A stretch of 64,000 bases of DNA from Exiguobacterium sp. SL-9 (GTDB lineage: Bacteria > Bacillota > Bacilli > Exiguobacteriales > Exiguobacteriaceae). The notes below the pieces were generated by a model. The model did not search any database and was not told the DNA's origin. It saw only the letters and a list, made by a program, of their open reading frames with translations. Of the stretch, positions 8,658-16,556 are shown one piece after another. The position numbers and the translations under genes were made by a program. The stretch lies in the NCBI RefSeq assembly GCF_004336985.1, contig NZ_SJUO01000004.1, forward strand, positions 62,001 through 126,000. The letters run 5' to 3'. The stretch's first letter is position 1. Every line of letters starts with the position of its first letter.

Positions 8658-9333
8658 ACAAACACCAATCGATTTCCGATTGTCCCCACACCTTCAGCTT
8701 GGCGTTCACTTGCGAGAACGGTTTCGATCCGAAAAAGCCGCGATGGGACGAGAGCGGACTCGGATGGACCGACGTCAAGACGGCGTGTTGCGGGCCAATC
8801 CATTTCTGTTTCTTCTTCGCGTCGTTGCCCCATAAGACGAATACGATCGGCTCTTCCCGCTGCCCGAGTCGCTCGATGATGGAATCAGTGAACTGCTCCC
8901 ATCCCTGCCCGCGATGTGACCCGGCCTTACCCGCTTCGACCGTGAGCGCGGTGTTGAGCAACAGCACACCTTGTCGGGCCCATTTTTCCAAATTCCCGCT
9001 AGTCGGCACTGGACAACCGATATCGTCCTGCAATTCTTTAAAAATGTTACGGAGTGACGGTGGAAGGCGGACGCCGTCTTGGACCGAGAAACTGAGTCCA
9101 TGCGCTTGGTTCGGCCCATGGTATGGATCTTGTCCGAGAATGACGCATTTGACGTCCTTGAACTTCGTGTAGACGAATGCGTTCCAAATGTCTTCTCGGA
9201 CCGGATACACGGTCGATGTGGCATACGCCTCATCGACGAACGTCTTTAAGTCAGCAAAATATGGCTCGCTCATCTCGGTCGCGATGATGTCGCTCCAATC
9301 GCCGAGCAAGCGATCTGATAACGTTTCTCCCAT
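8656..9333 (-). CDS. ung: Uracil-DNA glycosylase (family 1)
   Basis: 225 residues, about the normal length. Motif GQDPYHG carries the catalytic Asp69, and the Leu/His loop appears as HPSPLSSHRG near residue 190. LSFSV and LLLNTALTV are the other conserved blocks. It removes uracil from DNA to start base excision repair. A longer frame opens at 9360, but the AAAGGGGAGAAG site and the family N-terminus put the start at 9333. Confidence 0.95.
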   Translation of the reverse strand: MGETLSDRLLGDWSDIIATEMSEPYFADLKTFVDEAYATSTVYPVREDIWNAFVYTKFKDVKCVILGQDPYHGPNQAHGLSFSVQDGVRLPPSLRNIFKELQDDIGCPVPTSGNLEKWARQGVLLLNTALTVEAGKAGSHRGQGWEQFTDSIIERLGQREEPIVFVLWGNDAKKKQKWIGPQHAVLTSVHPSPLSSHRGFFGSKPFSQVNAKLKVWGQSEIDWCL

Positions 9334-9379
9334 GTTCTTCTCCCCTTTCCGTCTTATCATACCCGAATCGATGGCACAG

Positions 9380-9406
9380 AAAAAGACGAGCCCGATTGGA
9401 CTCGCC
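9380..9406 (-). terminator. Terminator of azoR
   Basis: On the minus strand GGCGAGTCC-AATC-GGGCTCGTC followed by a T-run, just after the azoR stop. Confidence 0.75.
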
Positions 9407-9413
9407 TTGATGA

Positions 9414-10049
9414 TTATACTGTGATTGCGCCTGCGACTTCTTTCGCAAGTGCTTCGGCTTTCGCTTTTGCGTCAGCAACGATTTCTTCGATTTTGTCTGG
9501 GTATTGGTTCATGCCTTCAACCGGAAGTGTCGTCACTTCTGTCACGCCTACGAATGCGAGTGCTTGACGGAGGTAAGCGTCTGCGAAGTTGAGGTCCGTA
9601 CCTGTGTAGATACCACCCGTACCTTGGATGTGGATCGCTTGTTTGTTCTCGAGAAGGCCGACTGGACCTTGCTCTGTGTAACGGAACGTTTTACCGGCAG
9701 TCAAGACGCTATCGAGGAACATCTTCATGCGTGCTGGGAAGAAGAAGTTCCACATCGGTGTCGCGAACACATACATGTCAGCTTCCATGAACTTCTCGAG
9801 CATGCCGCTCATCGTCGCGACTTTAGACGCTTCAACGTCTGTGAGGGCTTCGCCTGATGCGAATTTGCCCCATGCGCTGAGGACGTCGCCGTCGATTTCT
9901 TGGACATCGACATCGTAAAGTTCGATCGCTTCGACTTCGAGTGACGCGTTCTCGTTCGTGAGTGTCGTCATGAACGTTTCAGCGACTTGTTTGCTGTATG
10001 ACAATTCTGTCGGTTTCGGGTTAGCCGATACGTATAATACCTTTTTCAT
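9414..10049 (-). CDS. azoR: FMN-dependent NADH:quinone oxidoreductase / azoreductase
   Basis: 211 residues starting at the ATG after TGGAGGA. The flavodoxin-like N-terminus (KKVLYVSANPKP), the ATPMWNFFFPARMKMFLDSV block, the KQAIHIQGTGGIY block and the FVGVTEV end are typical of AzoR-family enzymes. They reduce quinones and azo compounds with NADH, protecting against electrophile stress. In Bacillus, AzoR paralogues are controlled by the MarR-type MhqR or DUF24-type YodB; here a MarR gene lies just upstream on the same strand. A good promoter (TTGACT, 17 bp, TATAGT) lies between the two genes. Confidence 0.9.
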   Translation of the reverse strand: MKKVLYVSANPKPTELSYSKQVAETFMTTLTNENASLEVEAIELYDVDVQEIDGDVLSAWGKFASGEALTDVEASKVATMSGMLEKFMEADMYVFATPMWNFFFPARMKMFLDSVLTAGKTFRYTEQGPVGLLENKQAIHIQGTGGIYTGTDLNFADAYLRQALAFVGVTEVTTLPVEGMNQYPDKIEEIVADAKAKAEALAKEVAGAITV

Positions 10050-10096
10050 AATGGGTTCCTCCATGAATGTAATCTCTATTTGTAACAACAGTATGA

Positions 10097-10125
10097 ACTA
10101 TATCACCTGTATATCTCACAGTCAA
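10097..10125 (-). promoter_or_regulatory. Promoter of azoR with possible operator
   Basis: Minus strand: -35 TTGACT (10125-10120), 17-bp spacer, -10 TATAGT (10102-10097). The spacer contains the partly palindromic ATATACAGGTGATAT, a plausible MarR-type operator. Confidence 0.65.
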
Positions 10126-10152
10126 TTATTTTAACTTCAAGATAAATTGGTA

Positions 10153-10180
10153 AAAAACAGGCAGGCGTCATTTGCCTGCC
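10153..10180 (-). terminator. Terminator of the marR gene
   Basis: Minus strand GGCAGGC / GCCTGCC stem followed by TGTTTTTT; its upstream arm overlaps the end of the gene. Confidence 0.7.
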
Positions 10181-10599
10181 GCGTTATAACCGACCCGTTT
10201 CAATAAGTCGATCAGCATTTCCGTCTCCTCTTCACTGAGTGGACCGTAAATATCTTTAAAGATTTCAATATGCTCCGGATAGACGACGTCCATCAAGCGC
10301 TTGCCTTCCTCGGTCAGCGAGGCATACGTGACACGTCGGTCAGACGGACAAGCCACACGCTCAATCAAGCCACGTTTTTCAAGCTTATCAATGACGTATG
10401 TGACGCTGCCGCTCGTAATCAAAATTTGATCTCCGATTTGCTGGAGCGGGGTATCCCCTCGTTTATACAATACGGATAAAACACCGAACTCTGTTGAATT
10501 CAATTGGTGGCGTCTCAGGTCGTCTTTTACACGGTCACTGATTGCGTCCATTGTCCGTGCCAAAACGATCCATGCCTTCAATTCGAGTGATTCAATCAT
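10168..10599 (-). CDS. MarR-family transcriptional regulator (MhqR-like)
   Basis: 143 residues with the MarR winged helix: helix region LNSTEFGVLSVLYK, recognition helix ITSGSVTYVIDKLEKRGLIER, and wing CPSDRRVTYASLTEEGK. A single Cys (in ACPSDRR) sits at the start of the wing. The position directly upstream of azoR on the same strand suggests it represses azoR and perhaps itself in response to quinone-like electrophiles, as MhqR does in Bacillus. The link is by context, not proven. Confidence 0.85.
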   Translation of the reverse strand: MIESLELKAWIVLARTMDAISDRVKDDLRRHQLNSTEFGVLSVLYKRGDTPLQQIGDQILITSGSVTYVIDKLEKRGLIERVACPSDRRVTYASLTEEGKRLMDVVYPEHIEIFKDIYGPLSEEETEMLIDLLKRVGYNAAGK

Positions 10600-10695
10600 G
10601 TCGGTTTCACCTCAATTCGTTCATCATTTATCTTTAGTATAGCAGGACATGAGCAGTATACGGTGGGAAAAACACTTCGTCAAGAAACTTCTTCA

Positions 10696-10724
10696 TTGTC
10701 GCCCCTGTCTGAAACGTTTAGAAT
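10696..10724 (+). promoter_or_regulatory. Sigma-A-type promoter of the small gene at 10759
   Basis: TTGTCG (10696-10701), 17-bp spacer, TAGAAT (10719-10724). It lies inside the 5' extension of the reading frame, so the extension is probably untranslated. Confidence 0.6.
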
Positions 10725-10758
10725 GGAATTATTGCGATTTTTAGAAAGGATGGACGGT

Positions 10759-11133
10759 ATGCGCGAGTATTATGAAATTTCATTGACGATTAAACAAGCC
10801 TATTTGGGTACGGTCATCGAGTTGTTGAACCGGGAAGGGATTGCTCCAGATTATGCGCTCGAAAAAGAAGGAGCGGTCTTTTTATTGTTCAACCACTTAC
10901 CATGGCCAAACGTCACACGCGAGCCCCACGCGGTCGAACGTTTCTTGTTGACGTTATCACGTGAGGACTACTTGTTCGTCAAAACGAAACGTAAGTCTCC
11001 CGTCCCTGACCATGAACCGGTCGCCTGTATGGGCGCGTTCGACTCACCGTTCCATGAACATTTGAAAATCGAACTCGCCGTCGACGAGTCGGATGCAAGC
11101 CATCTCGATATGTCGGCGTTCCGGCACTACTGA
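10759..11133 (+). CDS. Conserved hypothetical protein
   Basis: 124 residues. The frame opens at a GTG at 10663, but a promoter at 10696-10724 and an AAAGGA site at 10745-10750 indicate a start at the ATG at 10759. The protein is soluble and mixed alpha/beta, with no signal peptide, Cys cluster or motif I recognise. It is rich in acidic residues toward the C-terminus and ends FRHY. It is transcribed divergently from the MarR gene and closed by its own terminator, so it is a single-gene unit. Function unknown. Confidence 0.7.
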   Translation: MREYYEISLTIKQAYLGTVIELLNREGIAPDYALEKEGAVFLLFNHLPWPNVTREPHAVERFLLTLSREDYLFVKTKRKSPVPDHEPVACMGAFDSPFHEHLKIELAVDESDASHLDMSAFRHY

Positions 11134-11159
11134 ACAACACGTCTGTGTTGTTTTTTTTA
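11133..11159 (+). terminator. Terminator after the gene at 10759
   Basis: AACAACAC-GTCT-GTGTTGTT stem followed by T8. Confidence 0.85.
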
Positions 11160-11226
11160 TGACTAGTCGAGTCACATGACGGGAATAGATGACAATATCC
11201 GAATGTGAAAAGGAGAATGTTGTTAG

Positions 11227-12114
11227 ATGGATACAGTCATGTTAATCGTTAACCCATCGTCTGGGAAAGAGTTAGGAAACGAGCACGCTGCCTTCGCTGA
11301 AGAAGTGCTGCGGGAACGGTACGGCAACGTCGATGTCCGCTTTACGAAAAAAGCAGATGACGCGACCGAGTTCGCCCGAGAAGCGGCAGCGAAACACTAT
11401 CAAGCCGTCATCGCGATGGGTGGCGACGGAACGTTGAACGAGGCGGTGACCGGTCTCGCCGAAGCCGACCACCGTCCCGATTTCGGGATCATCCCGCTCG
11501 GTACCGTCAACGATCTCGCCCGCGCCCTCGGAGTCCCGAGCGATCCCGAGGCGGCAATTGAGGCGCTAAAAACCGCGCAACCGACACCGATGGATATCGG
11601 CAAATATGAGAATGGCTACTTTATGAATGTCATCGCCATCGGTCTCATCGCCGAGGCGGTCGATGAGGTCAGTGTCGAGGAGAAAACAAAATGGGGACCG
11701 TTCGCCTACTTGATTGAAGGCATCAAAGCGTTCCGCGAACATAGTCCATACGCGCTGTCGGTCCAATCGGACGAGCATACGTTCGACGGAGACGCGTATT
11801 TGGTCGTCATCGCCCTCACGAACTCGGTCGGCGGATTTGAGAACTTCGAACCGGATGCTGAACTGAACGATGGCTTGCTTCACGTTTACTTATTTGAAAA
11901 CCTCGGCTTCAAAGACGCGGTCCAACTTGCCCCGGCCCTGTTCACAGGAAAATTGAAAGAGACGGACAGCGTCACATCGTTCACGACGAAACGAATCCAT
12001 GTCGACTCACCAGAGTCACTCCCAGTCAATGCCGACGGCGACACAGGTGGCAAGCTCCCGCTCACGTTTGAAGTGCTCCCAAGCCATTTGAACGTCTTGA
12101 AACCGATCGAGTGA
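11227..12114 (+). CDS. Diacylglycerol kinase-family lipid kinase (YegS/DgkB-like)
   Basis: 295 residues. The catalytic domain shows VNPSSGK at the start, the nucleotide-binding GGDGTLNE at 65-72 and the conserved IPLGTVNDLARALG block. The C-terminal beta domain ends with the NADGDTGG motif typical of the family. These enzymes phosphorylate diacylglycerol or related lipids with ATP; the exact lipid is not readable here. An AAAAGGAGA site precedes the ATG. A GNAT gene follows within 60 bp, probably on the same transcript. Confidence 0.88.
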   Translation: MDTVMLIVNPSSGKELGNEHAAFAEEVLRERYGNVDVRFTKKADDATEFAREAAAKHYQAVIAMGGDGTLNEAVTGLAEADHRPDFGIIPLGTVNDLARALGVPSDPEAAIEALKTAQPTPMDIGKYENGYFMNVIAIGLIAEAVDEVSVEEKTKWGPFAYLIEGIKAFREHSPYALSVQSDEHTFDGDAYLVVIALTNSVGGFENFEPDAELNDGLLHVYLFENLGFKDAVQLAPALFTGKLKETDSVTSFTTKRIHVDSPESLPVNADGDTGGKLPLTFEVLPSHLNVLKPIE

Positions 12115-12169
12115 GACAAGGACTTTTCCTCTCAAGCGCGAAAGCATGTTACGGAAAGGAGGGGAAATG

Positions 12170-12694
12170 ATGACCATCTCGCTCGTCCCTTTACAAGAAG
12201 CGTCGGACGCCATCGTCGCGACGTTTAATCGCTGGAACAATGACCCGACAATCGTCCATTTGATTCGTCCGGCCCGGTCGGAAGAAGAGCTCGTCGCCGA
12301 ACAGTACATGACGGTACACGATTTGACGAACCGCCTCCAGACACATGACATCTTCCTCATCTACACAAACGACACGCTCGTTGGGGAGGTGAACGTGATC
12401 TATGATGCCCCGCATCTTTACGACAAAGAGCCCGGAAGCGCTTGGCTCGGGCTTGTGATTGGAGAACCGAGCGGTCGCGGGAGAGGTGTCGGCACAACGG
12501 CCCTCGCCCTGTTAGAAGAACGACTGCGTGCGCAAGGCGTGCCTCGCATCGAGCTCGGTGTGTTTGGGTTCAATGAAGCGGCTCATCACCTTTATCGAAA
12601 GGTCGGCTACACGGAAATTGCCCGCATCGAGGCGTTCACCTATTGGAACGGCCGGTTTTGGCCAGATATTCGAATGGAAAAACGATTGGACTGA
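12170..12694 (+). CDS. GNAT-family N-acetyltransferase
   Basis: 174 residues. The acetyl-CoA loop is GRGRGVGTTAL, followed by the family helix and the ELGVFGFNEAAHHLYRKVGY strand-helix near the C-terminus, as in RimJ/RimL and aminoglycoside 6'-acetyltransferase-like enzymes. The substrate is unknown. The ATG at 12170 sits 7 nt after GGAGG, better than the ATG just before it at 12167 or the extension to 12146. Confidence 0.85.
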   Translation: MTISLVPLQEASDAIVATFNRWNNDPTIVHLIRPARSEEELVAEQYMTVHDLTNRLQTHDIFLIYTNDTLVGEVNVIYDAPHLYDKEPGSAWLGLVIGEPSGRGRGVGTTALALLEERLRAQGVPRIELGVFGFNEAAHHLYRKVGYTEIARIEAFTYWNGRFWPDIRMEKRLD

Positions 12695-12726
12695 AAAGAC
12701 CTTCCTCAAGCACGAGGAAGGTCTTT
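12695..12726. terminator. Bidirectional terminator, GNAT / CBS gene
   Basis: 13-bp stem AAAGACCTTCCTC / GAGGAAGGTCTTT between convergent genes. Confidence 0.85.
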
Positions 12727-12728
12727 AA

Positions 12729-13364
12729 TCAGTTGTTCAAGTTTTCGACTTCGACGACGCGGAACCCTTTTTGTTCAAGTTTCGCGACGATTTTGTCCTT
12801 CGTCTTCTCGTCACAGTCCGGTGGCAACGTGATCAATACCCGGCGCAAGACTTTACTCTTGGCGTCAAGCGTCATGAGACTAGCGATCGATGAATATTTG
12901 CTGATGACTTTCGTGATTTTCTCAAGCGCCCCCGCCTGCTCACTAAGTGCGATTGTGACAACATAACTCCCCGTATCACGGCTCCATGCCTCTTCGAGCA
13001 TGCCGAGCATCTTCCCGTGCGGCAAAATCCCGTAGAATTCGTTGCTCTCATCTTTCAAAACAGCGATATACGGTAATTCTTTGATCGAGAAGAACACTTT
13101 GAAGAAGCCGTCCGATTCATGGACGTACTTTTGCGTGTTCTTGATGAGCTCCATGACGTTATCGTCTAGGCTCGCCCCACTCATCCCGTGGCGATAAATA
13201 TGCATTTTATAAATATTACCGCGGAAAAACGTTCCCGTCTCATCGAGCACAGGGACACAGCGGTAGCCTGTCTTTTCGAGCGTGTCGAGCGCCTCGCGTA
13301 ATGTCGCCTTTTCACTGATTGTGACGACATCTTTCTTCGGAATGCATAAGCTATGCACTAACAT
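12729..13364 (-). CDS. CBS-pair plus ACT-domain protein (c-di-AMP-binding CbpA-like)
   Basis: 211 residues. Two CBS motifs occupy about residues 5-135 (TLREALDTLEKTGYRCVPVLDE, then LPYIAVLKDESNEFYGILPHGKML). An ACT domain covers about 140-205 (SYVVTIALSEQAGALEKITKVISKY). The CBS-CBS-ACT order matches the cyclic-di-AMP-binding protein CbpA described in Listeria; that function is inferred, not shown here. It is a soluble regulator with no enzyme domain, transcribed alone and divergent from pdxK. Confidence 0.75.
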   Translation of the reverse strand: MLVHSLCIPKKDVVTISEKATLREALDTLEKTGYRCVPVLDETGTFFRGNIYKMHIYRHGMSGASLDDNVMELIKNTQKYVHESDGFFKVFFSIKELPYIAVLKDESNEFYGILPHGKMLGMLEEAWSRDTGSYVVTIALSEQAGALEKITKVISKYSSIASLMTLDAKSKVLRRVLITLPPDCDEKTKDKIVAKLEQKGFRVVEVENLNN

Positions 13365-13486
13365 GCGGTTTTCCTCCTAGCCAATTGAAAGTGGTCTACA
13401 CCCTATTCATTACTATTCCCCAAATATGATTGAAATCCTGCCACCAAATTTCAAAACTTATTCCTGTCTCGATGCGACCTCGGGAT

Positions 13487-13515
13487 TTGTCGTATCGTCA
13501 AAAAGTCGTTATAGT
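13487..13515 (+). promoter_or_regulatory. Promoter of pdxK
   Basis: TTGTCG (13487-13492), 17-bp spacer, TATAGT (13510-13515), about 37 bp before the start codon. Confidence 0.7.
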
Positions 13516-13551
13516 GAAACTATCCAAACAGACAAAGGGGATTGAACGACT

Positions 13552-14376
13552 ATGACAATGAAAAAAGCGTTAACGATCGCCGGCTCGGATACGAGCGGCG
13601 GTGCAGGCATCCAGGCTGATTTGAAGACGATGGAAGAGCTCGGTGTTTACGGGATGACCGCACTCACAGTCATCGTAGCGCAAGACCCGCATAACGCGTG
13701 GCACCACGAAGTGTTCCCGATTGACACGACGTTGATCGAGAAACAAATCGATACGGTCCTCGCCGGAATCGGGGTTGATGCTGTCAAGACCGGCATGCTC
13801 CCGACGCCAGAGATCATCGAACTCGCCGCTCGTAAAATTAAAGAGTACGGCATCCAAAACGCGGTCGTCGATCCGGTCATGGCATGCAAAGGTGCTGATG
13901 AAATTCTCAATCCGGACGTCGCGGTCGCGATGCGCAAGCACCTCGTGCCGGTCGCTAAAATCATCACACCAAACTTGTTCGAGGCGCGTATGCTCGCTGG
14001 CCTTGATAAAACACCTTCAACGATGGAAGAAATCAAAGAGGCCGCACGCTTGATCCATGAACTCGGCGCTGAAATCGTCATCGTCAAAGTCGGTGGCAAG
14101 CTCGGCTTCGATACAGCGTTCGACGTGCTTTACGACGGCAACGAGTACCGTCTCCTTGAGAGTGAGAAAATCGAACCAGCTTTCACACATGGTGGGGGTT
14201 GCACGTTCTCATCAGCAATTGCGGCATCACTCGCGAACGGTCACTCTGTCGACGAGGCGATTCAAATCGGAAAAGAGTTCATCACGGAAGCGGTCCGTCA
14301 TTCGTTCCGTCTCAACCAATACGTTGGTCCGACGAACCATACCGGGTACCGTAAAAAATTAGCAACACAATCTTAA
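13552..14376 (+). CDS. pdxK: Pyridoxal/pyridoxine kinase of the ThiD-like type
   Basis: 274 residues. The N-terminal TIAGSDTSGGAGIQADLKT block and the C-terminal HGGGCTFSSAIAASLANG anion-hole region place it in the ribokinase-like ThiD/PdxK group. The residue pattern (EELGVYGMTALTVIVAQDPHN, GGGCTFSS) is that of the Bacillus PdxK rather than the hydroxymethylpyrimidine kinase; it phosphorylates pyridoxal and relatives with ATP for vitamin B6 salvage. A role on hydroxymethylpyrimidine cannot be excluded. RBS AAAGGGG lies before the ATG. Confidence 0.85.
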   Translation: MTMKKALTIAGSDTSGGAGIQADLKTMEELGVYGMTALTVIVAQDPHNAWHHEVFPIDTTLIEKQIDTVLAGIGVDAVKTGMLPTPEIIELAARKIKEYGIQNAVVDPVMACKGADEILNPDVAVAMRKHLVPVAKIITPNLFEARMLAGLDKTPSTMEEIKEAARLIHELGAEIVIVKVGGKLGFDTAFDVLYDGNEYRLLESEKIEPAFTHGGGCTFSSAIAASLANGHSVDEAIQIGKEFITEAVRHSFRLNQYVGPTNHTGYRKKLATQS

Positions 14377-14429
14377 CGGGTGGCCCGGGACGCATGTCTC
14401 GGGTCATCGTTTCCATTGGAGGGAACCGC

Positions 14430-14801
14430 GTGAAATCGATTCAACCTACAACCATCCAGACCTACTTAGACGCGCATGTATCCATGCCGCTCTATGTCCA
14501 TGTCGAGACGACGAACGGGGCGTATGCGACGCATAACGACCCTGATTTCCATAACGCCGGCATGTTTATTCGCAACGTCGTCATCGAATATAGCATCGGC
14601 CAAATCAAAGGCAACGGCCCATACCGGGTCGGCTTGAAGCTTGATCACGGGTGGCTTTACGTCGAAGGCTTGACCGACTACGAACAGCATGGGGATCAAC
14701 TCCTGCTCGCCGGTCACGACCGCCTCGGTCGTCTCGCCTGCGCCTTACACTTAGACATCAAACCGCTCCCGCAAGGAGCCTCGGAGGTGGAAAGCCAATG
14801 A
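14430..14801 (+). CDS. yojF: YojF-family protein (DUF1806), partner of BshB2
   Basis: 123 residues starting at a GTG seven bases after GGAGGG (14418-14423). Conserved family blocks are YVHVETTNGAYATH, FIRNVVIEY, GNGPYRVGLKL and WLYVEGLTDYE. It matches B. subtilis YojF, whose gene sits next to yojG (bshB2). Its own biochemical role is not established. The stop overlaps the bshB2 start (ATGA), so translation is coupled. Confidence 0.88.
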   Translation: MKSIQPTTIQTYLDAHVSMPLYVHVETTNGAYATHNDPDFHNAGMFIRNVVIEYSIGQIKGNGPYRVGLKLDHGWLYVEGLTDYEQHGDQLLLAGHDRLGRLACALHLDIKPLPQGASEVESQ

Positions 14802-15451
14802 ATGGACCATTACTCGTCATTTTTCCGCATCCCGATGATGAAGCGTTCAGCTCCGCCGGGACGATCATCCAACATCAAAAAAACGGATTCCCGGTCACGT
14901 ACGTCTGCTTGACGCTCGGTGAGATGGGCCGCAATATGGGTTCGCCGATTTTCACGACGCGAGAAGAGTTACCGAAGATTCGCAAGCATGAGCTCGAGGA
15001 AGCGTGTGCCGTCATGGGCATCGACGACCTCCGCATGTGGGGACTCCGCGACAAGACCGTCGAATTCGAAGACGAAGCGGAACTTGCCGGACGGTTTAGT
15101 GCCTTGATTGAAGAAGTGAATCCTGCTCGTGTCATCTCGTTCTACCCGGGTTACGCCGTCCACCCCGATCACGAGGCGACGGCACGGGCGGTCGTTCGAG
15201 CGCTCCAAGAGATGGATGAAGCGAATCGTCCTGAGTTTTTAGGGGTCGCGTTCGACCACCGCACCGAAGCAGAACTTGGAAAACCGCACGTCATCATCGA
15301 AGTCGGTGACGAGAGCGCCGCGAAACGCGAGGCGTTGCTCGCCCACCGCTCCCAGACGGAAGGCCTGCTCCGTGCGATTGATAACGCAGAAAACGCCCAC
15401 GTCATGGAGTTACTCCAACGTGAGCGCTTCTATCACTATCCGTTCTCATGA
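14798..15451 (+). CDS. bshB2: Bacillithiol biosynthesis deacetylase BshB2
   Basis: 217 residues, LmbE/PIG-L deacetylase fold. The zinc motif HPDDE is at residues 11-15 and the distal zinc His lies in HPDHEA. Such enzymes remove the acetyl group from N-acetylglucosaminyl-malate on the path to bacillithiol, the main low-molecular-weight thiol of many Firmicutes, and may also act as bacillithiol-conjugate amidases. Gene order yojF-bshB2 supports the call. The terminator at 15586 lies some 135 bp downstream, after a small opposing reading frame. Confidence 0.88.
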   Translation: MNGPLLVIFPHPDDEAFSSAGTIIQHQKNGFPVTYVCLTLGEMGRNMGSPIFTTREELPKIRKHELEEACAVMGIDDLRMWGLRDKTVEFEDEAELAGRFSALIEEVNPARVISFYPGYAVHPDHEATARAVVRALQEMDEANRPEFLGVAFDHRTEAELGKPHVIIEVGDESAAKREALLAHRSQTEGLLRAIDNAENAHVMELLQRERFYHYPFS

Positions 15452-15538
15452 TTCGTAGGCGAGACGTGTCATGTACAATAGTGCACCGACAGCCCCGAGG
15501 CCGATCAACGTTCCCAATACGACAACGATATGTTCCAT
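15446..15538 (-). CDS. Candidate 30-residue single-helix membrane peptide
   Basis: A short frame preceded by AGAGGTGA. It encodes 30 residues: a few polar residues, one hydrophobic helix of about 18 residues rich in Gly/Val/Leu, then a short Thr-Arg-containing tail. The 3' end overlaps the last six bases of bshB2 on the other strand. The ribosome site, start codon and helix make a real small protein plausible, but there is no direct evidence of expression. Confidence 0.45.
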   Translation of the reverse strand: MEHIVVVLGTLIGLGAVGALLYMTRLAYES

Positions 15539-15585
15539 GTTCTCACCTCTACTTGGTTATACGAACTTGATGGATCATTGGTTTC

Positions 15586-15614
15586 AAAGCGCATGTGCTG
15601 ACATGCGCTTTTTT
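15586..15614 (+). terminator. Terminator downstream of bshB2
   Basis: Perfect 11-bp stem AAAGCGCATGT / ACATGCGCTTT with GCTG loop and T-run on the plus strand; it can also act on uppP from the other side. Confidence 0.8.
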
Positions 15615-15616
15615 GC

Positions 15617-16450
15617 TTAGAAGTACAAGAAGTAAATCACAGCCGCCAGCACGATGCGATACACCGCGAACGGCGTCAACTTCACTTTGTTGATCAACTT
15701 CAAGAAGAATTTAATCGACAACAGCGCGAATAAGAACGCGCTAATGAATCCGACGACGAAGACCGGGAGGGTCGCCATCGTAAAGTACTCCCATTTGCTG
15801 TAGAGCGACAGCGCACTAGCACCGAACATAATCGGTACAGCCATGATGAATGTAAAGTCTGCCGCTGCCCGGTGACTCATCCCTAAGAGGACACCTCCCG
15901 AGATGGTCGAACCTGAGCGTGAAAAACCTGGCCAGAGCGAGAAACATTGAATCAGGCCGACACCGAGTGCCTGCTTATACGTAATCTCATCAAGCGTTGC
16001 AGTCGTTTGACGCTTTACGCCTGACAAGTCCGCGGCAATCATGAAGAATGCCCCGATGACGAGTCCGATTAAGACGGTTTTGATCGAGAACAAGTTCTCA
16101 TCGATATAGTCTTCAAACAATAGCCCGAGCACGCCTGCCGGGAGCAGACCGATGAAGATATGTAGCAAGTTCAGTTTCTTTGTCGGTCCGCTACTACGAA
16201 TCGCGAGCAACTCCTTCGGATTCAATAACTCTTTGAACCGATTTCGAAATACGACGATGACCGCTAAAATCGAACCGAGCTGAATGACGATCTTAAATGT
16301 GTTCGCCACCTCTTGACCGAGGAAACTACTCGAGTTGAGCCATAGGTCGTCCACGAGAATCATATGTCCCGTTGACGATACCGGAGCAAACTCTGTCAGT
16401 CCTTCGACGACACCTAACAAAAACCCAATCAGTAGTTCATACCATTCCAT
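15617..16450 (-). CDS. uppP: Undecaprenyl-diphosphatase UppP (BacA)
   Basis: 277 residues with multiple membrane helices. Signature motifs are GLTEFAPVSSTGHMIL near residues 16-31 and the WPGFSRSGSTISGG block, the conserved catalytic regions of UppP. It recycles the undecaprenyl carrier for peptidoglycan and wall polymers and contributes to bacitracin tolerance. The frame extends upstream to 16549, but the TAGGAG site and the family N-terminus (MEWYELLIGFLLG) set the start at 16450. Confidence 0.93.
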   Translation of the reverse strand: MEWYELLIGFLLGVVEGLTEFAPVSSTGHMILVDDLWLNSSSFLGQEVANTFKIVIQLGSILAVIVVFRNRFKELLNPKELLAIRSSGPTKKLNLLHIFIGLLPAGVLGLLFEDYIDENLFSIKTVLIGLVIGAFFMIAADLSGVKRQTTATLDEITYKQALGVGLIQCFSLWPGFSRSGSTISGGVLLGMSHRAAADFTFIMAVPIMFGASALSLYSKWEYFTMATLPVFVVGFISAFLFALLSIKFFLKLINKVKLTPFAVYRIVLAAVIYFLYF

Positions 16451-16522
16451 CTTCTGTCTCCTACTTCTGTATTGTTTCTTATCATACACGGTTGCTTCTC
16501 CGCCCGCCTCGGTCTTGAGGCG

Positions 16523-16556
16523 TAAAAAAGAGGATGCTCGCTTACGCATCCCCTCT
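16523..16556 (-). terminator. Terminator of the MFS gene
   Basis: Minus strand GAGGGGATGC, loop, GCATCCTC then T6; it overlaps the last codons of the gene. Confidence 0.7.

Noticed and set aside
10663-10758. Longer N-terminus from GTG at 10663
   Set aside because: A consensus promoter and ribosome site lie inside the extension, so the ATG at 10759 is preferred.
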